From positions 496,001-560,000 of the forward strand of contig NZ_CP043568.1 in NCBI RefSeq assembly GCF_014076415.1: 64,000 nucleotides of DNA, in the 5' to 3' direction. Below are positions 25,496 to 34,067 of this stretch, piece by piece (within the stretch, counting starts at the first letter, position 1; every line of letters starts with the position of its first letter). The translations under genes and the position numbers were made by a program. The notes beneath the pieces were generated by a model, which was not told where the DNA came from, did no database searches, and was given only the letters and a program-made list of their open reading frames with translations. The DNA is from Comamonas testosteroni. Lineage in GTDB: Bacteria; Pseudomonadota; Gammaproteobacteria; Burkholderiales; Burkholderiaceae_C.

Positions 25496-26323
25496 TCAGC
25501 ACAGCTGGGTGGGGCCCTGATGGATATGGCAGCCGCTGCGCTGCAGCAGTTCGCCAAAGTCCTCGGACATCAGGTATTCGAACTCCACGGGGCGCTGCCT
25601 GCCTATGGCGTCGCCCTGCACCACGCCGCTGGCCGGGTGGCACATCAGCAGGCCGCCATCCGCCATATGCGGCAGCCAGCTGGCCATCTGCCTGCCGTAG
25701 CTGGCGGTGTCGGGGGCATCAAAGCCATAGACGCCGCCAAAGCCGTGGTTCATGGGAATGTCGGCGCGGCGCAGCCGCCGGGTGGTGGTCCAGCCGCCGA
25801 GCAAGCCAATGATGGCGGCCTTGGGGCTGCGCCACAGGCCTGCAGCCGGGGCCGTGGAGCGCACCCAGGGCATTTCCCGCGTGGCGTAGCGGGCCTGAAG
25901 CTCCTGCTGCATGGCAGCGCGCAGGCCGGGCAGCTGATGCACATGCTGGTGGCCGTCGATGAAGTCCGGGGCCGTGCCCATGGCCCGTTCGAAGGCATCG
26001 AGCTGTTCGCGCCAGGCCTTGCGCATCAGATCCTGCGGCATCTGCCTTGCATAGGCCTGGCGCAGCACCGTGCCCAGCGCCTGGGCGCGATGCTGTCCGC
26101 CATGGTCTTCGGTCAGGTTGAAGTGCAGACCCACCGAGAGCCGGGGACGCAACTGCCGTAATGCCGGCGCGGCTTGAGGCCACAGAGGCGAAGTGCTCAT
26201 GCAACTGGTGGCCGACAGACGACCGGCAAGCGTCAGCTGCTGCACGGCATCGTCCACCAGCGGGTGCAGGGCGTAATCATCGGCGCACAGCAGGATGGCG
26301 CGGGAGGTTTTCATGTGATTCAT
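25496..26323 (-). CDS. YdjC/ChbG-HpnK family carbohydrate deacetylase, LgmC/NaxD-like
   Basis: This fold removes acetyl groups from N-acetylated sugars. Its Francisella member NaxD deacetylates undecaprenyl-phosphate-linked N-acetylgalactosamine before transfer to lipid A. The start at 26323 overlaps the gtrA-like stop (ATGA). The 275-residue product has the metal/catalytic ADDY near residues 13-16 (LLCADDYALHPLVDDAV), HFN in SVGLHFNLTED, and HQHVHQLPGLR, all family hallmarks. It is the last gene of a tight minus-strand operon with a GtrA protein and a GT2 transferase, facing an ArnT-like transferase. That context strongly favours aminosugar modification of lipid A over chitobiose or hopanoid roles. 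Confidence 0.85.
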   Translation of the reverse strand: MNHMKTSRAILLCADDYALHPLVDDAVQQLTLAGRLSATSCMSTSPLWPQAAPALRQLRPRLSVGLHFNLTEDHGGQHRAQALGTVLRQAYARQMPQDLMRKAWREQLDAFERAMGTAPDFIDGHQHVHQLPGLRAAMQQELQARYATREMPWVRSTAPAAGLWRSPKAAIIGLLGGWTTTRRLRRADIPMNHGFGGVYGFDAPDTASYGRQMASWLPHMADGGLLMCHPASGVVQGDAIGRQRPVEFEYLMSEDFGELLQRSGCHIHQGPTQLC

Positions 26324-26736
26324 GCGGCGCCGCCTGCCTTGAAGGCCCAGAACTTGCTCATGACAAAAGTGCCTATGGCCACCAGCACCAGCACGGCGGC
26401 CAGGCTCCAGAAGTAATGCCAGTGCAGCCAGTTCAAGGCGATGTAGTACAGCGCCTCGTTGGCGACAAAGGAAAGGCAGGCCACGGCAAAGAATTTCGCC
26501 ACCACCGGCCAGCCCCGGGCCTGCGCTGCCGAAAAGGTGAGCAGGGCGTGGCCGTTGTAGCTGACCACAAAGGCCACGAGAAACGCCAGCACATTGGCCC
26601 AGAGCGGCGGCATGCCGGAGAGTGAGACCAGCAGGCCGACCACCGCCAGATGCGTGGCTGCTGCCGAGCCGCCCACCAGCACGAACTGCAGCAGCTGGGG
26701 CAGGCGGCGCAGTCTTTGCAGCGCGTCCTCGATCAC
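26320..26736 (-). CDS. GtrA family membrane protein, probable polyprenyl-phosphate-sugar flippase
   Basis: A 138-residue inner-membrane protein with four hydrophobic segments, typical of GtrA. These proteins are thought to flip undecaprenyl-phosphate-linked monosaccharides to the periplasmic face. The opening LPQLLQFVLVGGSAAATHLAVV and later FVVSYNGHALLTFS fit the family. It overlaps the upstream GT2 gene and the downstream deacetylase gene by four bases each, so the three are translationally coupled. In this locus it takes the place of ArnE/ArnF. Confidence 0.85.
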   Translation of the reverse strand: MIEDALQRLRRLPQLLQFVLVGGSAAATHLAVVGLLVSLSGMPPLWANVLAFLVAFVVSYNGHALLTFSAAQARGWPVVAKFFAVACLSFVANEALYYIALNWLHWHYFWSLAAVLVLVAIGTFVMSKFWAFKAGGAA

Positions 26737-27737
26737 GATGGCTCGCGCAGCGGGCTGCGGTCTTCGTCATGGGCCACCAGGTAGATGGGGCGGCGCTTGA
26801 CCTCTTCGTAGATGCGACCGATATATTCGCCCAGAATGCCGATGGACAGCAGCTGCACGCCCGAGAACAGCATGATGCTGGCGGCCAGCGTGGGCCAGCC
26901 GCGCAAAGGGTTGCCGAAGAACAGGGCTTCGGCCGCAATCCACAGGCCGTAGGCCAGAGCCAGCAGGGAAATGCCCGCACCCACCATGCTCCAGACGCGC
27001 AGGGGCAGGGTGGTGAAGGAGGTCAGCCCCAGCAGCGCCAGCGATCCCAGGCGGCGCAGATTGAAGCTGGAGCTGCCTGCCGCGCGGTCCCTGGGGACGA
27101 AGGGCAGGGCTGCGGTCTTGAAGCCGACCCAGGCGTACAGTCCTTTCATGAAGCGATTGTTCTCCGGCAAGGCCTTGAGGGCCTCGACGACCTTGCGGTC
27201 CATCCAGCGGAAGTCGCCCGCGTTCGGCGGCATCTTGACCGTACTGCCCGAGTTCATCACGCGGTAAAACAGATCGGTGCCCATGCGTTTGGCGCTGCTT
27301 TCTGCGCCGCGGTCGGCAATCACGCCATAGACCATCTCGTAGCCCGATTGCCACAAACCGTGCATTTCGGCCAGCATCTCCAGCGGATGCTGGAAATCGG
27401 CGTCGATCAGCAGCACGGCGTTGCCCCGGGCGTGGTCTATGCCGGCAGACAGGGCGGCTTCCTTGCCGAAGTTGCGCGACAAGGCCAGGTAGCGCAGCGG
27501 CAGCTCCTGTGCCAGACGCAGGCACAGCGCGTGCGTGGTGTCGCGGCTGCCGTCGTTGACCACCACGATCTCGAAATCGGGTGTCAAGGCCCGGACCGTC
27601 CCGGCCAGGCCACGCAGAAAGCCCTCGATATTGGCTTGTTCGTTGTAGGCCGGCACCACGCAGCTCAGCCGCAGCGGCTGACGCGGCAACTGGGCTGGCG
27701 GGGCTGCGGGGGCATATTCGGCGTGAAGATCGGTCAT
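26733..27737 (-). CDS. GT2 polyprenyl-phosphate glycosyltransferase, ArnC/LgmA-like
   Basis: Attaches a sugar from a nucleotide donor to undecaprenyl phosphate on the cytoplasmic side. The start at 27737 (MTDLHAEYAP) has family-appropriate length (334 residues); the longer frame begins in the intergenic region. GT2 motifs are clear: LSCVVPAYNEQANIEGF, VVNDGSRD, the metal-binding DAD in LLIDADFQHP, and RNFGKEAALSAGID. Two C-terminal membrane helices follow (LALLGLTSFTTLPLRVWSMV and a later one), as in GtrB/ArnC. The chemistry of the downstream deacetylase suggests that the donor is an N-acetylhexosamine. Confidence 0.87.
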   Translation of the reverse strand: MTDLHAEYAPAAPPAQLPRQPLRLSCVVPAYNEQANIEGFLRGLAGTVRALTPDFEIVVVNDGSRDTTHALCLRLAQELPLRYLALSRNFGKEAALSAGIDHARGNAVLLIDADFQHPLEMLAEMHGLWQSGYEMVYGVIADRGAESSAKRMGTDLFYRVMNSGSTVKMPPNAGDFRWMDRKVVEALKALPENNRFMKGLYAWVGFKTAALPFVPRDRAAGSSSFNLRRLGSLALLGLTSFTTLPLRVWSMVGAGISLLALAYGLWIAAEALFFGNPLRGWPTLAASIMLFSGVQLLSIGILGEYIGRIYEEVKRRPIYLVAHDEDRSPLREPS

Positions 27738-27788
27738 GGAGCAGGATTTTCGCGCAAGTCTGTCACTGCTTGCCGGGCCGGTCACGGC

Positions 27789-27820
27789 TTGCGTTGCTGC
27801 AAAAAGGCCGTCGTTATACT
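27789..27820 (+). promoter_or_regulatory. Candidate sigma-70 promoter for the ArnT-like gene
   Basis: TATACT at 27815-27820 is a good -10 element 39 bases before the start codon. TTGCTG at 27794-27799 gives a short 15-base spacer and TTGCGT at 27789 a long 20-base spacer, so the -35 is uncertain. Confidence 0.35.
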
Positions 27821-27858
27821 CACGCCCCTACTGCCCCTGCTTCTTTCCTGATCGTCTG

Positions 27859-29340
27859 ATGACCGCTGCTCAACGCGAATCTCTTGTTCTTGGCGGCCGT
27901 GCCGTTGCTGCCCTGCTCGCCGTATACGGCGTGATCTGGCTGGCCATCCACTGGGTGACGGCCCTGGCCGCGCCCGGGGACAACGTGGAGCAACTGATCT
28001 GGATGCGCTCGCTGGAGCTGGGCTATTTCAAGCATCCGCCCATGCCGACCTGGATCATGGCTGCCTCTGCGGCTGTCTTTGGTCCTTCGATAGGGCTGAC
28101 CTATGTGCTGGGCGGTGTGCTCACACTGGGCTCATTGGCGATTTTCTGGAGGCTGCTGTGCGATATGCGAGGCCGGGCCTATGCGACCCTGGGCCTGCTG
28201 GCGGCGCTGAGCATCACCTTCTATTGCGGGCGGCTCTATTACTACAACCACAACGTCGTGATGATGCTGTGGACCTCGCTGGCCGTGGCACTGAGCTGGC
28301 ATGTCACGCAAAAGCCGTCGCTGGCGGGCTGGGCCTTGCTGGGCCTGGTCTCGGGCCTGGGCATGCTCAGCAAGTATCAGTATGTGCTGGCGCTGGGGGT
28401 AATAGGCCTGTGGTGGCTGCGCATTGGTGCCTGGCGGAATCCGGTGCATGTCAAAGGGGCTGCGCTGGCGAGCGTGATCGGCCTGCTGGTGCTGTCGCCT
28501 CATCTGTACTGGCTGAGCACCCACGACTGGATGCCCATGCATTACGCCGAGCGCACGTCCCTGGGCCTGCATCTGGATGCGGCTGCCCGCATCAATATGT
28601 CCTGGAAGTTCGCGGTGGACTGGATCTTCAACCGCTGCATGCCCGCCTGGATGGTGTTGGGCGCAGCTTTGTGGTGGGCGCGCCGCTGTGCGGGCAAGGC
28701 CGGTGTACAGGCCGCGCCCGCGCCGCAAGCGCCTGTTGCCGTGGACAGGATGCTGCGCGAGTTCTGGCTGCTCTGGGGCCTGGTGCCGCTGCTGGCCATG
28801 CTGGTGCTGTGCCTGTTCACGGGCTCCTATCTGCACCTGCAGTGGGGGACGGCCTTCATGTTCCTGTGCGTGCCTGCCGTCATGGAGCTGGCACGCTCGC
28901 CCCGCAACTGGGGCGGCACGGCACATCTGCGCGCCGCCTGGCTGACGTTTGCGGTGCTGCAGGCGCTGCTGCTGCTGCAGTTCTGGCTGGCCTCGCCCAT
29001 GGGGCTGTCGGGCTACAAGAGCAGCCATCAGAACCACATCCCCGTGGACCGGATCGTTGAAGGCCTTGCCCCCGCCGCGCATCGGGCTCTGGGCGGTCCG
29101 GTGGACATCATCATCGGCCCGCAGGCCCTGGCCGGGCGCATTGCCATGGAGCTGCCCGAGCGCCCGCGCGTCTATGTGGAGCGCAATCTGCAGTACAGTC
29201 CGTGGATTCGCGAGGACGAGCTGCCGAATGCCCGCATCATCGAGGTGATGGTGGCACCGGACCCCTTGCCCGAAGGCTGGACGCGTGCTTATGGTGTCTG
29301 GGCCTGGCGGCCCGTGAAGATTGCCAAGGGCGAGCACTGA
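27859..29340 (+). CDS. ArnT-like GT-C glycosyltransferase (lipid A aminosugar transferase candidate)
   Basis: An integral membrane transferase of the ArnT/PMT type that moves a sugar from a polyprenyl phosphate to lipid A or another acceptor in the periplasm. The start at 27859 is chosen because upstream codons belong to the divergent promoter region. The 493-residue product has about ten hydrophobic helices. The first periplasmic loop carries acidic and HPPMPTW-type residues (GDNVEQLIWMRSLELGYFKH) characteristic of the family. A soluble C-terminal tail of about 90 residues begins near the SGYKSSHQNHIPVDR segment. It is divergent from the GT2-GtrA-deacetylase operon, and together the four genes make a complete pathway. 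Confidence 0.82.
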   Translation: MTAAQRESLVLGGRAVAALLAVYGVIWLAIHWVTALAAPGDNVEQLIWMRSLELGYFKHPPMPTWIMAASAAVFGPSIGLTYVLGGVLTLGSLAIFWRLLCDMRGRAYATLGLLAALSITFYCGRLYYYNHNVVMMLWTSLAVALSWHVTQKPSLAGWALLGLVSGLGMLSKYQYVLALGVIGLWWLRIGAWRNPVHVKGAALASVIGLLVLSPHLYWLSTHDWMPMHYAERTSLGLHLDAAARINMSWKFAVDWIFNRCMPAWMVLGAALWWARRCAGKAGVQAAPAPQAPVAVDRMLREFWLLWGLVPLLAMLVLCLFTGSYLHLQWGTAFMFLCVPAVMELARSPRNWGGTAHLRAAWLTFAVLQALLLLQFWLASPMGLSGYKSSHQNHIPVDRIVEGLAPAAHRALGGPVDIIIGPQALAGRIAMELPERPRVYVERNLQYSPWIREDELPNARIIEVMVAPDPLPEGWTRAYGVWAWRPVKIAKGEH

Positions 29341-29356
29341 GACCTGCCAAAACAAG

Positions 29357-29386
29357 CAAAGGCGGGCCTCTGGCCCGCCTTTTTTG
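29357..29386 (+). terminator. Rho-independent terminator
   Basis: GGCGGGCC-TCT-GGCCCGCC (29361-29379) followed by TTTTTT, about 20 bases after the ArnT-like stop. Confidence 0.85.
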
Positions 29387-29406
29387 CTGGAGTTGCCGAT
29401 TCGAGC

Positions 29407-29769
29407 CTAGCTGGCAGCGCGATAGATGCGTGCGCGGCCGGTCTGCGATGCGCCGCGCAGGCTGCTTTCATAGGTGCTGTCTTCGGCCGCAGGCACCAGA
29501 GCCTTGGTGCGGCGCTGGTTGAGCACGGAAAGCCTTGCCAGCTGGTCACGGACCAGGGAGATTTCGCGGTCCAGATTCTGTGCCCGTTCGCGCAGCGCAG
29601 GCGTCCAGTCGTCGCCCGAGAAGCGCTTGACGAGTTGGGAGAACGCCACCATGGCGTCACGCAGGCGGGTGCTGGATTGTTCCAGCGCGGAGGCGTCCGG
29701 TGACTGCAGCGATGCCGAAACGGTCTGAATCACCGCATCCAGCGAGTCGAGCATTTCCTGCAAGGTCAT
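29407..29769 (-). CDS. flgN: Flagellar export chaperone FlgN
   Basis: Cytoplasmic chaperone that keeps the hook-junction proteins FlgK and FlgL unassembled and hands them to the export gate. The 120-residue protein is almost entirely helical with an amphipathic pattern (SLDAVIQTVSASLQSPDASA, LVKRFSGDDWTPALRERAQ), as expected for FlgN. Its identity rests mainly on size, helical character and position directly after flgM. The last 30 residues (from about YESSLRG) look disordered. Confidence 0.8.
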   Translation of the reverse strand: MTLQEMLDSLDAVIQTVSASLQSPDASALEQSSTRLRDAMVAFSQLVKRFSGDDWTPALRERAQNLDREISLVRDQLARLSVLNQRRTKALVPAAEDSTYESSLRGASQTGRARIYRAAS

Positions 29770-29807
29770 CGGGTCAGCCTTTGTTCAGGAGTTCAGCCGC
29801 GGGCGCT

Positions 29808-30122
29808 TCAGCCGCGAGCGTGAACCAGGAATTCTTCGGTATTGGCCAGCAGCTTGTCTGCCACGGCCTCGGCGTTGACGCGGAAGCTGCCATTGGCAAT
29901 GGCTTCGCGCATGGCCTTGACGCGATCGGCATCAAAGTCGGTATTGGTGCGGCTTTGGCTGTCCAGGGCGCGGGCCGAGGACGAAAAGGACACGGGCACG
30001 CCGGCGGCGCGCTCGGACAAGCCTTTGGTCGATTCTTCGGTGGCAACCGTGGTGGCGGATTTCGGGGCCTGCTTGGCAGCTGCAGCGGTTTGCTGCAGGT
30101 CCGGCTTATTGCCTATCTTCAT
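29808..30122 (-). CDS. flgM: Anti-sigma-28 factor FlgM
   Basis: Binds and silences the flagellar sigma factor FliA until the hook is complete, when FlgM is exported. The start at 30122 (MKIGNKPD) follows GGAG; the longer frame lacks homology. Of 104 residues the first half is disordered and Ala/Thr/Ser-rich. The C-terminal half has the sigma-binding helices with DFDADRVKAMREAIANGSFRVN and AVADKLLANTEEFL, the clearest FlgM signature. It is encoded with flgN, and fliA is about 19 kb away in the same region. Confidence 0.9.
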   Translation of the reverse strand: MKIGNKPDLQQTAAAAKQAPKSATTVATEESTKGLSERAAGVPVSFSSSARALDSQSRTNTDFDADRVKAMREAIANGSFRVNAEAVADKLLANTEEFLVHARG

Positions 30123-30142
30123 GCTGGTTCTCCAATCGCCCT

Positions 30143-30169
30143 GTATCGGCGTAGGGCGCTGTAGCCTTG
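30143..30169 (-). promoter_or_regulatory. Candidate sigma-28 promoter for flgM
   Basis: On the minus strand GCCGATAC (7 of 8 matches to the -10 consensus GCCGATAA) lies 11 bases after CAAGGCTA, a weak match to TAAAGTTT. The -10 lies about 20 bases before the flgM start codon. Confidence 0.4.
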
Positions 30170-30239
30170 CTTTCGACAAGGGCGCGTAAAACTTGAGGAA
30201 TATTTGGCATGGTTGATAAAGTGAGTGCGCACTCTCTCT

Positions 30240-30998
30240 TTATTGAACCAGAACCACGCCACTGGCATTGACCGTTCCTGTGACAAGGCGGCCATTATCC
30301 ATGCGAACCCGTACCTGTTGCCCTTCTCCGGCTGCGGTCATTGCCTTGCCTGAGCCGGCAACACTGAAGCCACCGCCGTTGATCATCACCTGCACGGGCG
30401 ATCCCGCCGTGAACAAGGCTGGCGGACGCACCATGTTCTGGCGCAGAGCCTGGCCCGATGCCAGCGGACGCGCCGCTACCATGCCGATGAAGTCCTGTGC
30501 ATTGGCGAAGACAGGAGCGCTGTCCTCTGCCCAGTCCACTTCCGCGGGAACGGCGTCCTCGGCGCTCAGGGTCTTGCCGGCCGGAATATTGCCCTGGGTC
30601 ACCCAGGCCGGGCCATAGGCCCGCACGGTGATGGGCAGGAACACGTTCCAGGGAACGCTGCCCTGCACGCAGCGCAGGCCCAGCCGGGTGCGACCCCAGA
30701 GGCGACTGCCTGCGGGCAGATAGGGCTCGACCTTGGCGCAGGCTGCCAGGCGCAGGCGCGAGTCCAGCTGGCCCATCTGGACCTCCATGCGCAAAGCCAT
30801 GCCATTGCCGGCCTGCGCAGTCTCGGTTGATGGCTGGTGCAAAGCCGCATCGACAAAGCGCTGTCCGATCTGGCTGAGCTGCGCCGCGCCATCCTGGGCC
30901 TGTGCGCCAGCGGTCAGCAGCAGCGCAGCGAGACCCCATGCCGCAGCCAGGCCTTGAGAGGGGCGAAGGCGCAGAAACAGGGAAAAGCGGCCAGACAT
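30240..30998 (-). CDS. flgA: Flagellar P-ring assembly chaperone FlgA
   Basis: Periplasmic chaperone for assembly of FlgI into the P ring. The 252-residue protein begins with a Sec signal (LAAAWGLAALLLTAGAQA, cleavage near residue 34). The C-terminal SAF-like domain is evident: VTQGNIPAGKTLSAEDAVPAEVDW, ASGQALRQNMVRPP and a final GTVNASGVVLVQ. It is divergent from flgB with a 203-base control region between them. No clear promoter could be picked out in that region beyond AT-rich stretches near 31.13 kb. Confidence 0.9.
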   Translation of the reverse strand: MSGRFSLFLRLRPSQGLAAAWGLAALLLTAGAQAQDGAAQLSQIGQRFVDAALHQPSTETAQAGNGMALRMEVQMGQLDSRLRLAACAKVEPYLPAGSRLWGRTRLGLRCVQGSVPWNVFLPITVRAYGPAWVTQGNIPAGKTLSAEDAVPAEVDWAEDSAPVFANAQDFIGMVAARPLASGQALRQNMVRPPALFTAGSPVQVMINGGGFSVAGSGKAMTAAGEGQQVRVRMDNGRLVTGTVNASGVVLVQ

Positions 30999-31201
30999 GC
31001 ATCAATCCTTTGAAGCATCCACAGACACAGGGCTGCAGACGATGCTTGCAAATATAGGCGCGACCCGGCTTGCGCAATGGCTTGAAGTGCCAGCGCAATA
31101 CCGCTTTCTTCGCGCTTTAGTTTGCGCTGCCGATTTTCATAATCCTCGCATGCCGCAGTCCGTGGGCTCCGGCATCCCCGAATTCTGAAAGCGAGGCCGC
31201 A

Positions 31202-31615
31202 ATGCTGAACAAAATGACCGAACGACTGGACTTCCAAAGCGAGGCGCTGCTGCTGCGCGCCGAGCGCCAGCGTGCGATTGCCAGCAATATCGCCAATGCC
31301 GACACCCCTGGTTATGTGGCGCGCGACTTCAACTTCCGCGAAGCCTTGATGGCTGCGACCAGCGGGCCCAAGCCTCTGACCCAGGTCAGCGCCGCGACGG
31401 CAGGCCATATCCCGCTGCAGGCACAGATGTCGGATGAGGCGCTCAAGGCCAAGCTCGGGTATTCGGTCAATTCCCAGCCCAGTCTGGACAACAACACCGT
31501 GGACCTGGATCGCGAGCGCGCCAATTTCGTCGACAACTCCGTGCGCTACGAAGCCACGCTGCGCTTCATCAACGGCCAGGCCAAGACCATGCTCAGCGCC
31601 ATTCAAGGCCAGTAA
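31202..31615 (+). CDS. flgB: Flagellar proximal rod protein FlgB
   Basis: Forms part of the proximal rod of the flagellar basal body. The 137-residue protein has the rod-protein N-terminal motif RQRAIASNIANADTPGYVARDF and a C-terminal helical segment typical of axial proteins (VRYEATLRFINGQAKTMLSA). It has no signal peptide, since export is through the flagellar type III apparatus. First gene of the flgBCDEFGHIJKL series, 16 bases before flgC. Confidence 0.95.
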   Translation: MLNKMTERLDFQSEALLLRAERQRAIASNIANADTPGYVARDFNFREALMAATSGPKPLTQVSAATAGHIPLQAQMSDEALKAKLGYSVNSQPSLDNNTVDLDRERANFVDNSVRYEATLRFINGQAKTMLSAIQGQ

Positions 31616-31631
31616 GCCCAGGAGCTAAACC

Positions 31632-32036
31632 ATGTCCATGTTTTCCATCTTCAATATCTCGGGCAGCGCGGTCAGTGCCCAGTCCCAGCGCCTGAACGTG
31701 GTGGCCTCCAATCTGGCCAACGTCGATGCCGTGGCCGGCCCCGATGGCAGCGTCTACAAGGCGCGCCAGGTCGTGTTTCAGACCGTGCCCATGGGCAACG
31801 ACGGCAGCGCGGGCGTCAAGGTCAATGCCATCAGCGAGGACAACACGCCCGGTCGCCGCATCCACGACCCCAGCAATCCGCTGGCCGATGGCGAGGGCTA
31901 TGTCACCCATTCCAACGTGAGCGCCGTGGACGAGATGGTGAACATGATCTCGGCCTCGCGCTCGTATCAGAACAACGTGGAAGTCATGAACACGGCCAAG
32001 ACGCTGCTGCTCAAGACTCTGCAAATGGGCCAGTAA
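31632..32036 (+). CDS. flgC: Flagellar proximal rod protein FlgC
   Basis: Proximal rod component. The 134-residue product has the axial N-terminal motif (SQRLNVVASNLANVDAVAG) and the C-terminal SRSYQNNVEVMNTAKTLLLK coiled-coil segment shared with FlgG and FlgE. The start is supported by AGGAG 7-8 bases upstream. The gene is spaced normally within the operon. Confidence 0.95.
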   Translation: MSMFSIFNISGSAVSAQSQRLNVVASNLANVDAVAGPDGSVYKARQVVFQTVPMGNDGSAGVKVNAISEDNTPGRRIHDPSNPLADGEGYVTHSNVSAVDEMVNMISASRSYQNNVEVMNTAKTLLLKTLQMGQ

Positions 32037-32052
32037 GCCCGGGAACACACAC

Positions 32053-32715
32053 ATGATCTACGGCGCAAGCAGCGTGGACGGCACCACGACCAACACCACC
32101 AGCAACACCAAGAACGCGGTGACCGACCCCAACGAGGCGCAGGACCGTTTCCTCAAGTTGCTGGTGGCCCAGCTCAACAACCAGGACCCCATGAATCCCA
32201 TGGACAACGCGCAAATGACCTCGCAGATGGCGCAGATCAACACCGTGACCGGGATTCAGCAGCTGAACCAGACCATGGCCTCCATGTCCAGCCAGTTCAC
32301 GGCCATGCAGGTGCTGCAAGGCACTTCCATGATCGGCCGCACGGTGCTGACCGAGGGCAATACCTTGGGCGTGGCGGCCGATGGCACGCATACCGCTGCC
32401 TTCGATCTGGAAAACCAGGCGGCCAGCGTCAAGATCCAGATCACAACGGCCAGCGGCGAGCTGGTGGACACCATCGACCTGGGTGCCGGCGCAGCCGGGC
32501 GCAACTACTTCACCTGGGAAGGCAAGGACAAATACAGCGGCGATGCCTCGCAGTTGCGCTACAGCGTGGTCGCCACCAATGGCACGACCGCCGTGGCATC
32601 CACCCCGTTGGCGCCGCATGCAGTGATTGCCACCAGCTCGGCCAATGGCTCTTTGTCACTGGAGCTCGATAACGGCAGCAGCGTGGCTTATTCCGGCGTC
32701 AAGGCCGTTTACTGA
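32053..32715 (+). CDS. flgD: Flagellar hook capping protein FlgD
   Basis: Forms the cap on which FlgE subunits assemble and is lost when the hook is finished. The 220-residue product has the N-terminal export/cap motif FLKLLVAQLNNQDPMNPMDN and a C-terminal tandem-beta domain (residues about 90-220). The first 30 residues are Thr/Asn-rich. Position between flgC and flgE is standard. Confidence 0.94.
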   Translation: MIYGASSVDGTTTNTTSNTKNAVTDPNEAQDRFLKLLVAQLNNQDPMNPMDNAQMTSQMAQINTVTGIQQLNQTMASMSSQFTAMQVLQGTSMIGRTVLTEGNTLGVAADGTHTAAFDLENQAASVKIQITTASGELVDTIDLGAGAAGRNYFTWEGKDKYSGDASQLRYSVVATNGTTAVASTPLAPHAVIATSSANGSLSLELDNGSSVAYSGVKAVY

Positions 32716-32729
32716 TTGAGGAACACATC

Positions 32730-33998
32730 ATGGGTTTTCAACAAGGTCTCTCCGGCTTGAACGCCGCCAGCAAGAACCTGGACGTCATCGGCCACAACAT
32801 CGCCAACTCCAACACCACGGGCTTCAAGGCCTCGCGCGCTGACTTTGCCGAGATGATCGCCAGCGCCATCGGCTCGGCCAGCGGCCAGAGCAGCGGCATT
32901 GGCGTCAACGTGGCCTCGGTGTCCCAGCAGTTCAGGCAGGGCTCCATCACTTCGACGGGCAACAACCTGGACATCGCCATCAATGGCAACGGCTTTTTCG
33001 TCGTCAAGCAAAGCGATGGCAGCATCGCCTATACGCGCGCCGGCAACTTCGGTCTGGACAAGGAGGGCAACCTCAAGACCGTGGACAACGACAATGTCAT
33101 GGGCTATGTGGTGGATCCTTCGACCGGCAAGATCCAGTCGGGTGCCACGCCTGTGCCGATGAGCTTTCCCACAGGACAGCCGATTCCCGCCAAGCAGACA
33201 TCCAAGGTGAATGTGGAGCTGAATCTGGATGCGCGCGCCACGGTGGCCGCCGGCGACGCGACAGCCACGCCTCCAGTCGCTGCCACGCCGCGTGCCACCT
33301 ATGGCACCTCGCTGAATGTGTATGACACACAGGGCACGGCGATCCCGGTCAATCTGTATTTCGAGAAAGATGCCACAGGCAACACCTGGAATGTCTTCAA
33401 CTCGCTCGATGCCACGGCCACGCCGATCGGCAAGGCCCTGTTCGATGCCAGCGGCAAGCTCACCAGCGTCACCCCCAATGCACCGACCACAGGTTCGGGC
33501 ACCACGCTGAATCTGAGCGTCAGCGGCGGCACGGCCAATCCCAACGGCCTGCAGCCTTTCAATGTCGCGTTCGATTTCGGCGGTCTGACCCAGTTCGGCA
33601 CCAAGTTTGCCGTCAGCAGCCTCAAGCAGGACGGCTATACCTCGGGTGCGCTGACCGGCATCAATGTGGGCCGCGACGGCTCCATCGTGGCCTCCTACTC
33701 CAACGGCGTCACACGCACCGAAGGCCAGATCGCTCTGGCGGCCTTCACCAATACCCAGGGTCTGGGCTCCATCGGCAACAACAAATGGGTGGCCACCTCC
33801 GACTCCGGCCCTGCGCTCAATGGTTCGGCCCAGACCGGCACCTTCGGCTCGCTGCAGTCGGGCGCGCTGGAAGAATCCAACGTGGACCTGACGGCCGAGC
33901 TGGTCAACATGATGACGGCGCAGCGCTCCTACCAAGCCAACGCCCAGACCATCAAGACGCAGGATCAGGTGTTCTCCACACTTGTGAACTTGCGATAA
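32730..33998 (+). CDS. flgE: Flagellar hook protein FlgE
   Basis: Builds the flexible hook. The 422-residue protein opens with the axial motif SGLNAASKNLDVIGHNIANS and closes with VDLTAELVNMMTAQRSYQAN, the paired helices of the hook core. The central part (about 150-340) is the surface-exposed D1/D2 region, rich in Thr, Ala and Gly. AGGAACACATC upstream supplies the ribosome site. A hairpin follows the stop. Confidence 0.95.
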   Translation: MGFQQGLSGLNAASKNLDVIGHNIANSNTTGFKASRADFAEMIASAIGSASGQSSGIGVNVASVSQQFRQGSITSTGNNLDIAINGNGFFVVKQSDGSIAYTRAGNFGLDKEGNLKTVDNDNVMGYVVDPSTGKIQSGATPVPMSFPTGQPIPAKQTSKVNVELNLDARATVAAGDATATPPVAATPRATYGTSLNVYDTQGTAIPVNLYFEKDATGNTWNVFNSLDATATPIGKALFDASGKLTSVTPNAPTTGSGTTLNLSVSGGTANPNGLQPFNVAFDFGGLTQFGTKFAVSSLKQDGYTSGALTGINVGRDGSIVASYSNGVTRTEGQIALAAFTNTQGLGSIGNNKWVATSDSGPALNGSAQTGTFGSLQSGALEESNVDLTAELVNMMTAQRSYQANAQTIKTQDQVFSTLVNLR

Positions 33999-34004
33999 CA
34001 GATA

Positions 34005-34035
34005 AGCCCCTGAGGCGCTTTGCGCCGGGGCTGCA
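34005..34035. repeat. Short GC-rich hairpin between flgE and flgF
   Basis: GCCCCTGAGGCGC-TTT-GCGCCGGGGC forms a strong stem (GCCCC/GGGGC and GGCGC/GCGCC). It has the CCTGAGGCGC core of the larger GC-rich repeats, so it may be a short member of that family. There is no T-run, so it is more likely an mRNA-stability or attenuation element than a full terminator. Confidence 0.55.
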
Positions 34036-34067
34036 AAGGCGATTGATTTGACGGGAGGAAGGTCAGC

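Noticed and set aside
31100..31201. Sigma-28 promoter before flgB (GCCGATTT near 31130)
   Set aside because: The -10-like sequence lacks a -35 at the required 11-base spacing.
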